NCBI RefSeq assembly: GCF_036906915.1 | Contig: NZ_JBAKHX010000102.1 | Coordinates: 1-23,644, forward strand | Origin: Phytohabitans sp036906915 | GTDB taxonomy: Bacteria; Actinomycetota; Actinomycetes; Mycobacteriales; Micromonosporaceae | Direction of reading: 5' to 3' | Length of the DNA: 23,644 nt | In this document: piece after piece, positions 6,381-14,640 of the stretch | Layout of the letters: each line of letters begins with the position of its first letter | Numbering within the stretch: position 1 is the stretch's first letter | Program-made: the position numbers and the translations under genes | The notes under the pieces: generated by a model | Seen by the model: the letters and a program-made list of their open reading frames with translations, nothing else | What the model was told of the DNA's origin: nothing | Databases searched by the model: none

Positions 6381-7739
6381 TCAGTGGTCGTGGTCGTGCT
6401 CGCCGGCGCCCTCGGCGCCGTCGCCCCGGAGCTCGTCGAGGCTCAGCTCATTGCCGGCCGCGTCGCGGATCTTTACGCGCTCCATGACCACGGCGAGCGC
6501 CTTGCCCCGGCGGACGTCGCCGAAGACGGCACCCGCGGTGCCGGAGCGGACCAGCTGGTCGTAGTACTGCTGCGGCTGAATGCCGGCCCGCTGGGCCCGG
6601 TGGACGATCTCGTGGCCGAACTCGTCGTCGCTGACCTGTACCTCTTCGGCCTCGGCCAGCGAGTCGAGCAGCAGCTGGATCCGGACACCCTCGGTGGCGG
6701 CCTCGGCCAGCTCCTCGTCGACCTGCTCCTCGGTCTTCTCCTCGGCGGCCAGGTACTCCTCCAGGGAGGCGCCGATCCGCTCGAGCTGGTCGACCATCGC
6801 CTGCTTGCGGTGCTCGACCTCCTCCTTGACGACACCCTGCGGCGCCGGCACGTCGGCGGCCTTGACCAGCTCGGCGAGCGCCTTGTCGCGAGCCGCGTAG
6901 AGCTGCTCGACCTTCTTCACCCGGGTGATCCGGGCCAGCAGGTCGTCGCGCAGCTCGTCGAGCGTGTCGAACTCGCTCGCCATCTGGGCGAACTCGTCGT
7001 TGAGGTCGGGGAGCTGCTTCTCCTTGACCGTGCGGACGGTCACCGACACGTCGGCGTCGCGCCCCGCGTAGTCGCCGCCCACCAGCTGCGTGACGAAGCT
7101 CGCGGACTCGCTGGCCGACATGCCCACGAGCACGTCGTCGAGGCCCGGCAGAAGCTGCTTGCTGCCCACCTCGTGCGAGATGTTGGTGGCCGAGCCACCC
7201 GGCACCTCTTCGCCGTCGACCGTGGCGGCCAGGTCGATCTGGACGTAGTCGCCGACCTGGGCGGCCCGCTCGGCGGTCTTCAGGGTGGCGAAACGCTCCC
7301 GCAGGCCACTGATCTGCTCGTCGACCTCGCTGTCACCGATCTGCAGCTCGTCGACCGTGATCTCGATCGCCGACAGGTCGGGCAGCGTGATCTCCGGCCG
7401 TACGTCGATCTCAGCGGTGAACACCAGCGGCTCACCGTCTTTGAGCTCGGGGAACGTCTCCAGCTCCGGCCGTCCGAGCATCTTTACGTCGTGCTCGCGG
7501 ACCGCGGCGAGGATCTGCGCCGGGATGGCTTCCTGGGCCGCCTCGTTCAGCACGGCGGCGCGGCCGACCCGCGCGTCGATGACGGCGGCCGGCACCTTGC
7601 CCTTACGGAAGCCCGGCACCTGAACCTGGGCGGCGATCTCCCGGTACGCCTTCTTGACGCTCGGCTCAAGCTCGACGAACGGCACCTCGATGGCGAGCCG
7701 CACCCGGGTCGGGCTCAAGGTCTCGACGGTGCTCTTCAC
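6381..7739 (-). CDS. tig: trigger factor, ribosome-associated chaperone and peptidyl-prolyl isomerase
   Basis: A 452-residue trigger factor. The ribosome-binding domain carries the signature near GFRKGKVP (about residues 43-50). A PPIase domain follows at about 150-240 (VGDYVQIDLAATVDGE), then the helical chaperone domain with its acidic, glutamate-rich C-terminal part. The protein ends in GEHDHDH, a short acidic and histidine tail. GTG 7739 is chosen because GAGGAG lies 7 nt upstream; the longer open frame adds 16 unrelated residues. Trigger factor binds nascent chains at the ribosome exit. Its place beside clpP1P2X is conserved across many bacteria and pairs folding with degradation. Confidence 0.96.
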   Translation of the reverse strand: MKSTVETLSPTRVRLAIEVPFVELEPSVKKAYREIAAQVQVPGFRKGKVPAAVIDARVGRAAVLNEAAQEAIPAQILAAVREHDVKMLGRPELETFPELKDGEPLVFTAEIDVRPEITLPDLSAIEITVDELQIGDSEVDEQISGLRERFATLKTAERAAQVGDYVQIDLAATVDGEEVPGGSATNISHEVGSKQLLPGLDDVLVGMSASESASFVTQLVGGDYAGRDADVSVTVRTVKEKQLPDLNDEFAQMASEFDTLDELRDDLLARITRVKKVEQLYAARDKALAELVKAADVPAPQGVVKEEVEHRKQAMVDQLERIGASLEEYLAAEEKTEEQVDEELAEAATEGVRIQLLLDSLAEAEEVQVSDDEFGHEIVHRAQRAGIQPQQYYDQLVRSGTAGAVFGDVRRGKALAVVMERVKIRDAAGNELSLDELRGDGAEGAGEHDHDH

Positions 7740-7768
7740 AGGCGTACTCCTCGATGGATCACATGGCT

Positions 7769-7797
7769 TTTGAACGCACGGGGCCATTGGGAGTCAA
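7769..7797 (-). promoter_or_regulatory. possible tig promoter
   Basis: On the minus strand TTGACT (7792-7797), a 17-bp spacer and TTCAAA (7769-7774) lie about 30 bp upstream of the tig start. The -10 box is a weak match, so this is tentative. Confidence 0.3.
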
Positions 7798-7799
7798 CC

Positions 7800-8199
7800 A
7801 TAGCCGGCCGACCACGCTCACACCCGGTCACGGGAACGCCGCGACCTGCGCAAACGCGCCGGCGGCGGCGCAGGCCCACGGTACGCGGTTTGCGCGATTG
7901 CGACCACAGAGCACGGAAGGGTAGCCGTGTCGGGGGCCGGCCCGCTTCATGGTTCGCTGCGCGTCCCATGTATCGCCGCATGCTGATGTTCGGGTCTCGG
8001 ACAGCCGGGCAGTTGGAGCGCGGCCTGGGCCGGCATCGGGTCGCCCACGCGCTGGGCGAGCTACATTCCGCCAGCGCGGTCGACCGGCGTCCGCCGCAAG
8101 ACCCGCTGGACGCCGGTGGGGCCCGAAAATGTGATCTCCGCCCTGCGCCGGCGCGGCAGGCCGAAGCTCGCCGACCCGGGGTGACAGCTGAGCCAACGA
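7800..8199. other. non-coding stretch upstream of tig
   Basis: About 400 GC-rich bases. Reading frames on both strands are open but overlap each other and show no family signature. I see no gene, RNA or repeat here. Confidence 0.5.
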
Positions 8200-8232
8200 T
8201 TAGGCGCCCCTCACGACGTGAAGGGCGCCTAA
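8200..8232 (-). terminator. terminator hairpin of tRNA-Pro
   Basis: Arms TTAGGCGCCCCTCACG (8200-8215) and 8217-8232 pair at 15 of 16 positions around a single-base loop centre, directly downstream of tRNA-Pro on the minus strand. The stem is long and stable; there is no marked T-tract. Confidence 0.75.
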
Positions 8233-8238
8233 CTCATG

Positions 8239-8312
8239 TCGGGGTGGCGGGATTTGAACCCACGGCCCCTCGCTCCCAAAGCGAGTGCGCTACCAAGCTG
8301 CGCCACACCCCG
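8239..8312 (-). tRNA. tRNA-Pro (anticodon TGG)
   Basis: On the minus strand a 74-nt cloverleaf: acceptor CGGGGTG pairs with CACCCCG, the D arm is GCGCAGCTTGGTAGCGC, the anticodon loop is CTTTGGGA with TGG, and the T arm is GTGGGTTCAAATCCCGC. The discriminator base is A and CCA is not encoded. A TACACT at 8324-8329 just upstream could be its -10 box. Confidence 0.96.
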
Positions 8313-8441
8313 TAGCCGTGAGAAGTGTATGCCGTCCCTCCCACCGCTCGTTGCCCGGTCCACGTGTGGCGGCATGCCGGGCGCGGAGATGACCGGCGAC
8401 CCAGTACGCTAGGGGCCGCACTCCGGGATGCCGGGGTGCAT

Positions 8442-8512
8442 GCGGGCGTAGCTCAATGGCAGAGCTTCAGTCTTCCAAACTGACGGTGCGGGTTCGATTC
8501 CCGTCGCCCGCT
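8442..8512 (+). tRNA. tRNA-Gly (anticodon TCC), probable AICE attachment site
   Basis: A 71-nt cloverleaf: acceptor GCGGGCG pairs with CGCCCGC (8505-8511), the D arm is GTAGCTCAATGGCAGAGC, the anticodon loop is CTTCCAA with TCC, and the T arm is GCGGGTTCGATTCCCGT. The discriminator is T and CCA is not encoded. The integrase gene ends 93 bp from the tRNA 3' end. Actinomycete integrative elements normally use the 3' half of a tRNA gene as attB and restore it on integration. Confidence 0.96.
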
Positions 8513-8524
8513 CTTCTCGCTCCG

Positions 8525-8558
8525 GCCCAGGTCAGCGGCCTTTCTGTCCGACCTGGGC
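8525..8558 (+). terminator. terminator hairpin of tRNA-Gly, within the attL region
   Basis: GCCCAGGTC (8525-8533) and GACCTGGGC (8550-8558) are perfectly complementary with a 16-nt loop, 13 bp after the tRNA-Gly end. Just beyond it GGGCCATTA occurs twice in direct repeat (8589-8597 and 8600-8608), possibly integrase or excisionase arm sites. Confidence 0.65.
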
Positions 8559-8605
8559 TCTCGTCTTCTCAGCCGTTCGGGATCTTGCGGGCCATTACCG
8601 GGCCA

Positions 8606-9751
8606 TTAGCCGGCCTTCTTCCTCTTCCGAGCCTTCGGCCGCTCCCGCGCGATCCGCTTGTCCATACCGGCCGCGATCTCGCGGTCCCGCTCGCTGTTGG
8701 CGTGCTGGTAGATGAGCGCGGCTCGCATCGAGGCGTGGCCCATGCGGTGCATCAGATCGCGGGTGCTGGCTCCGGTCGACGCGGCGAGGTTGTTGCCCGT
8801 GTGCCGTAGGTCATGGAAGTGGAAGCCATCGGGGAGACCGACCGCCTTGACTGTCTCCGTCCACTTCACCGCCCGACCGAAGTTGCCGCCGCGCAGGAGT
8901 GCGCCCTTCTCCCCCGTGAACACGAGCGCTTGGGGCTCGTCGCCGACATGCTCCTTTAGATGCGGACGAAGCGCGACGAGCGCCGCCGCTGGCAAGGTGA
9001 CCGACCGGTTGCCGGCCTCGGACTTGGGCGGCCCGAATTCCATGCGGTCGCGGAGCGCGGCGAGCTTGCGCGGCACGCGGACGACGGCCGCGTCCAAGTC
9101 GACATCGCAGCGCCGGAGCGCGGCCAGCTCCCCCCAGCGAAGGCCGGAGAACGCGGCCACCAGGACCAGCGCGGAAAAGCGCGGCGGCATCGCCTCCGCG
9201 AGCTTGTAGACCTGGGCCACGGTGGCGACCGATCGCTCTGGTGTGTGGTACCGGTCAAAGCCCTTGATGCGGCATGGGTTCTGCCGAATGATCTCGTCTT
9301 CCTTCACCGCCGTGTTCAGGATCGCGCGCAGCAACGAGTACGCCTTCACGGCTTGCGGCTCCGGTGTGCCGCCGTCCAGGAGGGTCTTACGCCAGCTCCG
9401 GATGGTCTGGGGCTTGATGGCGCCCAGGGCGAGCTTGCCGAGATGCGGGCGGATGCGGAGCCGGAACAAGTCCTCGTAGTTCTCGCGGGTGCGCGGCTGG
9501 AGCTTCCGCTCGGCTATCCACTTCCGGCCGTACTCATCGAGCTGCACCTCGCCGGCCTCCGGAGCGGTCCAGTCGCCCTTGATGATTTCCGACTCGATGA
9601 TGGTTAGCCACTTCTCGGCCTGCTTCTCGGTCTCGAAAGTGTGCGGCGCGGTCCGCTCGATCCCGTCCGGCCCGATGTAGCGGGCTTGGAACCGGCCGGA
9701 GGCACGCTTGCGGACGTTGCCGAAACGGCGGCGGCCCTTCATGTTGGCCAT
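8606..9751 (-). CDS. int: tyrosine recombinase, AICE integrase
   Basis: A 381-residue site-specific recombinase. An AP2-like arm-binding N-terminus (about 1-60) is followed by a SAM-like core-binding domain (about 70-165) and the catalytic domain, with Arg205 (SGLRWGEL), Lys243, His313 and Arg316 (HDLRHTG), His339 (RMGHAS) and Tyr348 (LIYQH). All active-site residues are present, so it should be active. It catalyses integration and excision at the adjacent tRNA-Gly. ATG 9751 overlaps the excisionase stop by one base, implying translational coupling. The C-terminus is very basic. Confidence 0.95.
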   Translation of the reverse strand: MANMKGRRRFGNVRKRASGRFQARYIGPDGIERTAPHTFETEKQAEKWLTIIESEIIKGDWTAPEAGEVQLDEYGRKWIAERKLQPRTRENYEDLFRLRIRPHLGKLALGAIKPQTIRSWRKTLLDGGTPEPQAVKAYSLLRAILNTAVKEDEIIRQNPCRIKGFDRYHTPERSVATVAQVYKLAEAMPPRFSALVLVAAFSGLRWGELAALRRCDVDLDAAVVRVPRKLAALRDRMEFGPPKSEAGNRSVTLPAAALVALRPHLKEHVGDEPQALVFTGEKGALLRGGNFGRAVKWTETVKAVGLPDGFHFHDLRHTGNNLAASTGASTRDLMHRMGHASMRAALIYQHANSERDREIAAGMDKRIARERPKARKRKKAG

Positions 9752-9972
9752 CAGGCTGACTCCCTCAGGTAGCGGCGCAGCTGCGCGCGAGAGATGGGTA
9801 CGACGCGGTTTTGGTCGATGTAGTCGGCGACGGCGGAAGGCTCGAAGCGCACCAGGCGGCCGACCTTGACGTACTCGATGCGCCGTTCCGCGACGAGGCG
9901 GCGCACGAATCGGGGTGTTGCTTTCAGTCGAGCGGCAACCTCATCGGCGGTCAGCAGCTCGTCATCGGTCAT
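9751..9972 (-). CDS. xis: excisionase / MerR-like helix-turn-helix protein
   Basis: A 73-residue protein with the excisionase-type winged helix: LLTADEVAARLKATPRFVRRL followed by IEYVKVGRLVRFEPSAVADYI. Such proteins bend DNA at the att sites and steer the integrase towards excision. Its ATG overlaps the rep stop (ATGA), and its stop overlaps the integrase start. The order rep-xis-int is that of pSAM2 (repSA-xis-int), where Pra switches all three on. Confidence 0.9.
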   Translation of the reverse strand: MTDDELLTADEVAARLKATPRFVRRLVAERRIEYVKVGRLVRFEPSAVADYIDQNRVVPISRAQLRRYLRESA

Positions 9973-11717
9973 ACGGTTCTCCTCTGGTTAGGCGGCTTGC
10001 TTGAGTTCGTGACCCGTTGCCGAAAGCCGTGTTGGGCTTGGCGTAGGTCTTCGCGCCATCGGATGCGGGTGGAGATGGCGCGTAGGAGGCGGTGTTCCAG
10101 GGGTGGGATGTCGGGGTCGTCGGGGCGTGCCAGCTCGAACCGGTACCGGTCTGGTTGATTCGCCTCTTCCTCGCCGGTCTGCTCCGCGAGGACGGCCCTG
10201 ATCCAGGCCCTGTTGTCGGCGCGGTGGTCGGCGAGGGTCTTGCCGGACCATTGCCGAGAGACCAGGACGCGGCGGCCGGTGAAGCCGAGGGTTGCCCGTT
10301 GGTGCACTTTGCCGGAACAGCGGCCGGGGACGAGGCCGGGCTTTGCTCCGTCGGGTTGGATGCCGTAGAGCAGCCAGTTCGCGCACGTCGGCGAGCACGG
10401 CAGGGTGGACAGTTCGGCGTGGAGGCGGTCGAAGTGCGCCCGCTGCGCGTCCGAGTGCGGCGAGGCGTGGTCGGTGATGTCCTTGGTGACGTACTTGGTC
10501 ACGTACCGGATCGCCCGTTCCGCGTCCTTGGTGCCCTGCTCGATCCCCCGCGCGTCGATCCGTCCGAGCTTCGCCACGTAGGCCGGCACTGCGTCGTCGT
10601 CCTCCAGGGCGTCGAGAGCCTCCGCCCAGGTTTGCAGCGGCTGGCGCGTCTTGGGGTCGACGTACGCGCCCCGGTCGGCGTCCCAGACCGGGGGACGGTC
10701 CACTGTGTAGACCAGTCGGTCGAATGCTGGCCACCAGACCTGGTGATAGGTCGCGGCGGCGACCTGCTTGAGCAGCCGGCGTGGGAGGGTGCCGCGGATG
10801 GCGAAGTGTGCGTGTGGCGCGAGGCGGCGTTGGAGCTCGACGGCGCCGGCGTATTGGACGTTCCAGCCGGCCGCGCGGCGCAGGTTCTGCCACCACCGGT
10901 CCAGGACCCGGGCGAAGTGGATCGCGTCCAGGGCGGCCCGCCGGTAGTCGTAGGCGTCCGGGTCGATCGGCGTGCCTAGCACGTCATCGCGTTGGCCGTG
11001 CCGGGTGCCGCACTCGCAGGGCAGCACGTACGGGCCGCGTCGGATGTGCTGGTGCACCGCACCGTGCGAGTCGAGGGTGAGCGTGATGAGCATGGACGGC
11101 CGGTGGGTGCGACCGGTCTTGCCGGCGTAGGTGCGTCCAACGGTGCGCTTGTCGACCGGTAGGCGTGGCAGGTCCGGGGTGTCCTGCCGCCGTTTGGTGG
11201 AGCGGGTGCGGCGTGGTTGGTGGTCGTCGCGGTCGCGGGGTGTGAGGTGGCCGCGTAGGTCGGACTCTTCGAGGACCTGGTCCAGCTCGATGATCTGCGC
11301 GTCGATGTCGGCCAGCCGGGCGGCCCGCTCGTCCGGGGTCATGGGCTGGAACATGAGCTGTTCGCGCTCGAACTCCAGGTGCGCCCGCGACCGGACCAGG
11401 TCCAGCAGCTCATCGGCCGGCCGGTCCGGGCGGATCGCCGGCTCGTCTGCGAGGTGCCAGCCTTCACGGATCTGTTGGATGCGTAGCCGCCGGTTGCGTT
11501 CGGCGCACGGCTTGCACTTCGCGGCCAGCCGGGCACCGCACGGCACCTCGACCACCTCTGTCAGGCCGGTGGTGGTGTCGGTGCGCCGCAGGGCGAGCGG
11601 GCGGACGCACACGCCGTACTGCTCCGCGAGCAGTCGCAGGGCGTCCTTGGCTAGGGGTTGGCGCATCCTCGCCGCGCGGGAGCCGGGCCGGGGGTCTACG
11701 GGGTGGAGTTCGGTCAC
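9969..11717 (-). CDS. replication initiator protein (RepSA-like, rolling-circle type)
   Basis: A 582-residue initiator. An N-terminal Cys cluster (Cys60, Cys68, Cys71) suggests a metal-binding region. A HUH-type motif HAH lies at 302-304 (RLAPHAHFAIRG), and paired tyrosines Tyr405 and Tyr409 (RYVTKYVTKDI) are candidate nicking residues. This fits the RepSA-like initiators that replicate excised AICEs by rolling circle. GTG 11717 is chosen because it forms a GTGA overlap with the upstream gene; the frame stays open to 12470 only as an alternate-frame shadow. The candidate double-strand origin was not located. Confidence 0.85.
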   Translation of the reverse strand: MTELHPVDPRPGSRAARMRQPLAKDALRLLAEQYGVCVRPLALRRTDTTTGLTEVVEVPCGARLAAKCKPCAERNRRLRIQQIREGWHLADEPAIRPDRPADELLDLVRSRAHLEFEREQLMFQPMTPDERAARLADIDAQIIELDQVLEESDLRGHLTPRDRDDHQPRRTRSTKRRQDTPDLPRLPVDKRTVGRTYAGKTGRTHRPSMLITLTLDSHGAVHQHIRRGPYVLPCECGTRHGQRDDVLGTPIDPDAYDYRRAALDAIHFARVLDRWWQNLRRAAGWNVQYAGAVELQRRLAPHAHFAIRGTLPRRLLKQVAAATYHQVWWPAFDRLVYTVDRPPVWDADRGAYVDPKTRQPLQTWAEALDALEDDDAVPAYVAKLGRIDARGIEQGTKDAERAIRYVTKYVTKDITDHASPHSDAQRAHFDRLHAELSTLPCSPTCANWLLYGIQPDGAKPGLVPGRCSGKVHQRATLGFTGRRVLVSRQWSGKTLADHRADNRAWIRAVLAEQTGEEEANQPDRYRFELARPDDPDIPPLEHRLLRAISTRIRWREDLRQAQHGFRQRVTNSSKPPNQRRTV

Positions 11718-12463
11718 TGGCCCGCCTCCTTGCTCAGCGTGGCGCCGTTGCGGGTGGGCAGTCCGATAACCGGCACCAGCGCCGACCGGGCAGCCGTAGG
11801 TGTGGTTTCGGTCTCGCGGATCAGGCGCAGCAGTTCCGAGGCGGTTCCGTTGGCGACCCGCATCGCCGCGCGCAGCTCGTCCCGGCTGATCGGCCGGCCG
11901 GTCGCCGTGCGGTGTTCGGCGGCGAGCCTCCGCGCCGTTTGGATCAGGTCGACGGTCACGCCGGCCGGGTCCGCGCTCTGCTCGTGACGGTCGTCCTGCT
12001 TGTCCTGGGCTGTGACCTGCGCGGGTACGGCGTGGGGACGATCTTCGTCCTGGGCCGTCCTGTAGTCGTCCTGGGCGGATGACGGCGCCGGGACGGTCAG
12101 GACGAGCTTTGACAGGCCGAGGAACGCCAGCGCCGGCACCGAGGACAGCAGCCAGCCGGACAAGCCAGGCTTCGCCACCGCCAACTGCGCCGCCAGGGAC
12201 AGCGCCACGGCGGCAACGAGCAGGAACAGCGGATACCCGACCGGACCGCCAGCACGCCGACGACGCCGAATAGTGAGCAGCGCGGCGAGTGGGATGAGTT
12301 CGGAGATCGCGGCATTCGCCCAGCCGAACCAGTCCCCGGTCCCGGCCGGGGAGTTGTGCATGGTCCAGTCGTGTACGTGGGTGAACGACGCCGCACCCGC
12401 GAGGCCGCCGACGGTGAGGAGGATGAGGACCAGGACCACGCTCTCGACACGCTGTGCGTTCAT
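11714..12463 (-). CDS. DUF2637 membrane protein with C-terminal helical domain (Spd-like transfer gene)
   Basis: A 249-residue protein. Four hydrophobic segments (about 7-27, 49-65, 77-97 and 102-123) with the DUF2637 signature SFTHVHDW...GWANAAISELIPL at its N-terminus. After a charged linker rich in Gln and Asp (125-165), residues 168-218 (TGRPISRDELRAAMRVANGT) look like a small helix-turn-helix. DUF2637 proteins are regular neighbours of TraB in actinomycete plasmids and AICEs and are thought to help spreading of DNA between mycelial compartments. It overlaps traB (ATGA) upstream and rep (GTGA) downstream. Confidence 0.85.
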   Translation of the reverse strand: MNAQRVESVVLVLILLTVGGLAGAASFTHVHDWTMHNSPAGTGDWFGWANAAISELIPLAALLTIRRRRRAGGPVGYPLFLLVAAVALSLAAQLAVAKPGLSGWLLSSVPALAFLGLSKLVLTVPAPSSAQDDYRTAQDEDRPHAVPAQVTAQDKQDDRHEQSADPAGVTVDLIQTARRLAAEHRTATGRPISRDELRAAMRVANGTASELLRLIRETETTPTAARSALVPVIGLPTRNGATLSKEAGQ

Positions 12464-13881
12464 GCGGCACCTCCGGCCAGGGCGTAGCCGGCCGCCAGGT
12501 CGGCGATGTCGTCGTCGGTCAGGTAGGACAACCGCACCCGGACCGGCTCGCGCACCCCGTCCACCGCCACGTACGCGACGCCCGGCGCTGTCTCCGGGAT
12601 CTGGTCGCAGAGGGCACCGCGGTCGCGGGCACCATCGCCAAGGACCATGTCGACCTGCTCGTCCTCCGTGAGCCGCAGCCCGATCCGTGTCGGGAACAGG
12701 TCCCGGAACGGCAGCACGTCCTTGCGTGGGTCCTGCAACGCCGCCACCACATACACGCCCACCGCACGACCTTGCGACAGCAGCAGGCCGAGAGACTCCC
12801 GGATGCGTTCCTTCACCTTCCGGTCGGAGATGTAGGCGGTCAGCGCGGCCAGCTCGTCGACCAGGACCACGATCGCCGGATCACCTGCCGTCGGTGTGTG
12901 CTGACGGGAAACCCCGCGCAGCCGCGCCGCGCGTTCCTTCATGCGCTTGACGGCCTCTTCCAGGACGCCGGCCATGGAGTCCGGGTCGTCGTAGGCGAAC
13001 CGGGCAAACAGGGGGCGTCCGGCGGCGAGTTCCATGCCGCCCTTGGGGTCGAACACCCACAGCTCCACCAACCCCGAGCGGATGCCAGATGCGAGGGAGG
13101 AGATCAGCGCCCAGATCACCGAGCCCTTGCCCGAGCCGGTCGCACCCGCGATCAGCAGATGGGAGCCGGCCAGCCGCAGCCGGTAGATTTCGCCGTCTTC
13201 ACGCACGCCCAGGGGTAGGGCGGTGAAGTCCGGGGCGGCCGGCACCGGCAACGGCCCGACAACTGAGGCGAGCGGGTCCTTGCGGAGGAACCGCAGCACC
13301 ACTCGATCCGGCTGATCCGTCGATCGGGCACGACCGTCCCGGACCCGGAAGGTGTAGGCGAGGCGGTGTGCGGCGGCGGCCCAGTCGTCCGGGATCTGAC
13401 CGGGCAGGAGTCGGACGGTGACCTCGTCACCCCACCGATCGCAGCGCACCTGCTGGACCCGAGGCACGTAGCGGTCGCCATCGAACGCGATCGCCAGCCC
13501 GCAGGTAGCCATCGCCGAGGCCCAGCGTCGTTGGTAGACCCACACCCGCCGCAGCCGGGCGACCGTCGGGTACCAGCCGAACCGCAGCCAGCTCGTCGGG
13601 TGCAGCCGCCACCAGCTCCCGCACACGACAGCGAACGCCGTCACGGCGACGACCAGGGTTGGCCAGCCGTAGCGGCCCCACACCCACAACAAGAGTCCAG
13701 CCGGGCCGGTGGCCCACCAGTAGCCGATGAGGAACACGGCGAGGCGGAACAGGCCACGCATCGTCCAGTACGGGACGAGCAGCCACCAAGGGACGCGCCA
13801 CATCGGCAGCCGCACGTTCAACGGCGCGGTCGGGATCTTGTCCCCAGGGATCACATTGATCAACGGCACGACAGTCGTCAC
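12460..13881 (-). CDS. FtsK/SpoIIIE-type DNA translocase, TraB/TraSA-like conjugation protein
   Basis: A 473-residue protein. Two membrane segments near the N-terminus (about 35-55 and 60-90) precede an FtsK-type ATPase with Walker A GATGSGKGS (246-254) and Walker B IVVLVDELA (about 337-345). The arrangement matches the hexameric pumps that move double-stranded DNA between hyphae in AICE and Streptomyces plasmid transfer. It is the only transfer ATPase seen, as expected for this element class. The ATG overlaps the upstream small gene by four bases. The C-terminal DNA-recognition helix is not obvious by eye. Confidence 0.92.
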   Translation of the reverse strand: MTTVVPLINVIPGDKIPTAPLNVRLPMWRVPWWLLVPYWTMRGLFRLAVFLIGYWWATGPAGLLLWVWGRYGWPTLVVAVTAFAVVCGSWWRLHPTSWLRFGWYPTVARLRRVWVYQRRWASAMATCGLAIAFDGDRYVPRVQQVRCDRWGDEVTVRLLPGQIPDDWAAAAHRLAYTFRVRDGRARSTDQPDRVVLRFLRKDPLASVVGPLPVPAAPDFTALPLGVREDGEIYRLRLAGSHLLIAGATGSGKGSVIWALISSLASGIRSGLVELWVFDPKGGMELAAGRPLFARFAYDDPDSMAGVLEEAVKRMKERAARLRGVSRQHTPTAGDPAIVVLVDELAALTAYISDRKVKERIRESLGLLLSQGRAVGVYVVAALQDPRKDVLPFRDLFPTRIGLRLTEDEQVDMVLGDGARDRGALCDQIPETAPGVAYVAVDGVREPVRVRLSYLTDDDIADLAAGYALAGGAA

Positions 13882-14249
13882 CTCCCCTCGGGCGTGGTGG
13901 GCAGCGGTAGCGGAAGCTGGGCCGACGAACCGGGACGCGGCTTACGGCGACGAGCCACGCGCGGCGTGCCGGCAGCGGGAGCGGGCACGTGGGCGGTCAT
14001 GGACGGCAGCCACCGGCCCCCACCCAGCACCGCCCGCGCGTCGGTCGGGTCAGCAACGTAGACGGCGATGCTCGCCGGATCGAGGTGACCCATCCGGACC
14101 ACGGTGCGCGCCAGGTTCGCAGCAGGGGCGGAGATCTCCACCAACGCCGCCACCCGCAACACATCGACCGGACATCCGATGTAGACAGTCCGAACAGCAG
14201 CGATACTAGGAGCGGCAAGGCGACGGACGACGGTACGGCGCACGGTCAC
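13878..14249 (-). CDS. AICE-associated small protein, function unknown
   Basis: A 123-residue protein that I cannot assign. GTG 14249 is chosen because it overlaps the upstream stop as GTGA, in keeping with the whole chain. Visible parts are a basic N-terminus (VRRTVVRRLAAP), a compact middle (VYIGCPVDVLRVAALVEISA ... VYVADPTDARAVLGGGRWLP), and a basic proline-rich tail. Because it precedes the translocase with an ATGA overlap, a role in transfer or as a TraB partner is possible but unproven. Confidence 0.7.
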   Translation of the reverse strand: MTVRRTVVRRLAAPSIAAVRTVYIGCPVDVLRVAALVEISAPAANLARTVVRMGHLDPASIAVYVADPTDARAVLGGGRWLPSMTAHVPAPAAGTPRVARRRKPRPGSSAQLPLPLPTTPEGR

Positions 14250-14428
14250 AGCAGCCACCACCCCAGCCGCGACCACCGCGGCCTCGCCAGGGTGCGACGG
14301 CAGCGCTTGCACGCCATGTGCTGTAGGTCGAACTTGCGCGGCTTGACCCAGACGCCGCAGTGCGGGCAACGGATCTCATCCACCAGACACGGCCGACCGA
14401 GCCGAGGCAGAAGCGGCATCGTGGTCAC
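14246..14428 (-). CDS. small zinc-ribbon protein
   Basis: A 60-residue protein with two CxxC knuckles, CPHC (about 21-24) and CKRC (about 40-43), spaced as in a zinc ribbon, and a tryptophan-rich basic end (RPRWSRLGWWLL). It probably binds a metal and perhaps DNA or RNA. ATG 14428 overlaps the preceding stop by four bases (ATGA) and its own stop overlaps the next start (GTGA). No named family recognised. Confidence 0.7.
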   Translation of the reverse strand: MTTMPLLPRLGRPCLVDEIRCPHCGVWVKPRKFDLQHMACKRCRRTLARPRWSRLGWWLL

Positions 14429-14640
14429 CGGCCCTCCCGCAACTCAACCGCCCGACGGCGCGCGACACGAGCCAGCTCAGCCGCCTCAGGACCGTTGCTG
14501 GAGGTGGTGTCCTCGGCCGCGACGCGTGCCAACAGGGCGGCCTTGCGGTCGTACCAGTCCGCGCGCTCCGCAGCGGTTGCCGACAGGCCCGGCATCGTGC
14601 GCAGCAGCGCGGACAGCTCAGCGCCGAAGGACGAGGTCAT
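14425..14640 (-). CDS. small helical AICE protein, function unknown
   Basis: A 71-residue protein predicted to be mostly alpha-helical (FGAELSALLRTMPGLSATAAERADWYDRKAALLARVAA, then a second helix rich in Ala and Arg). ATG 14640 shares one base with the upstream stop (TGATG); a GTG three codons earlier is the alternative. Short proteins of this charge and length are common between pra and traB in AICEs, but I know of no assigned function. Confidence 0.65.
   Translation of the reverse strand: MTSSFGAELSALLRTMPGLSATAAERADWYDRKAALLARVAAEDTTSSNGPEAAELARVARRRAVELREGR

Noticed and set aside
6327..8315. Plus-strand frame of 662 codons
   Set aside because: It is antisense to tig and ends inside the reverse of tRNA-Pro. 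Long antisense frames are common in high-GC DNA.
11718..12470. N-terminal extension of the rep frame to 833 codons
   Set aside because: The extension lies wholly over the DUF2637 gene in another frame. GTG 11717 forms a GTGA overlap that fits the rest of the operon.
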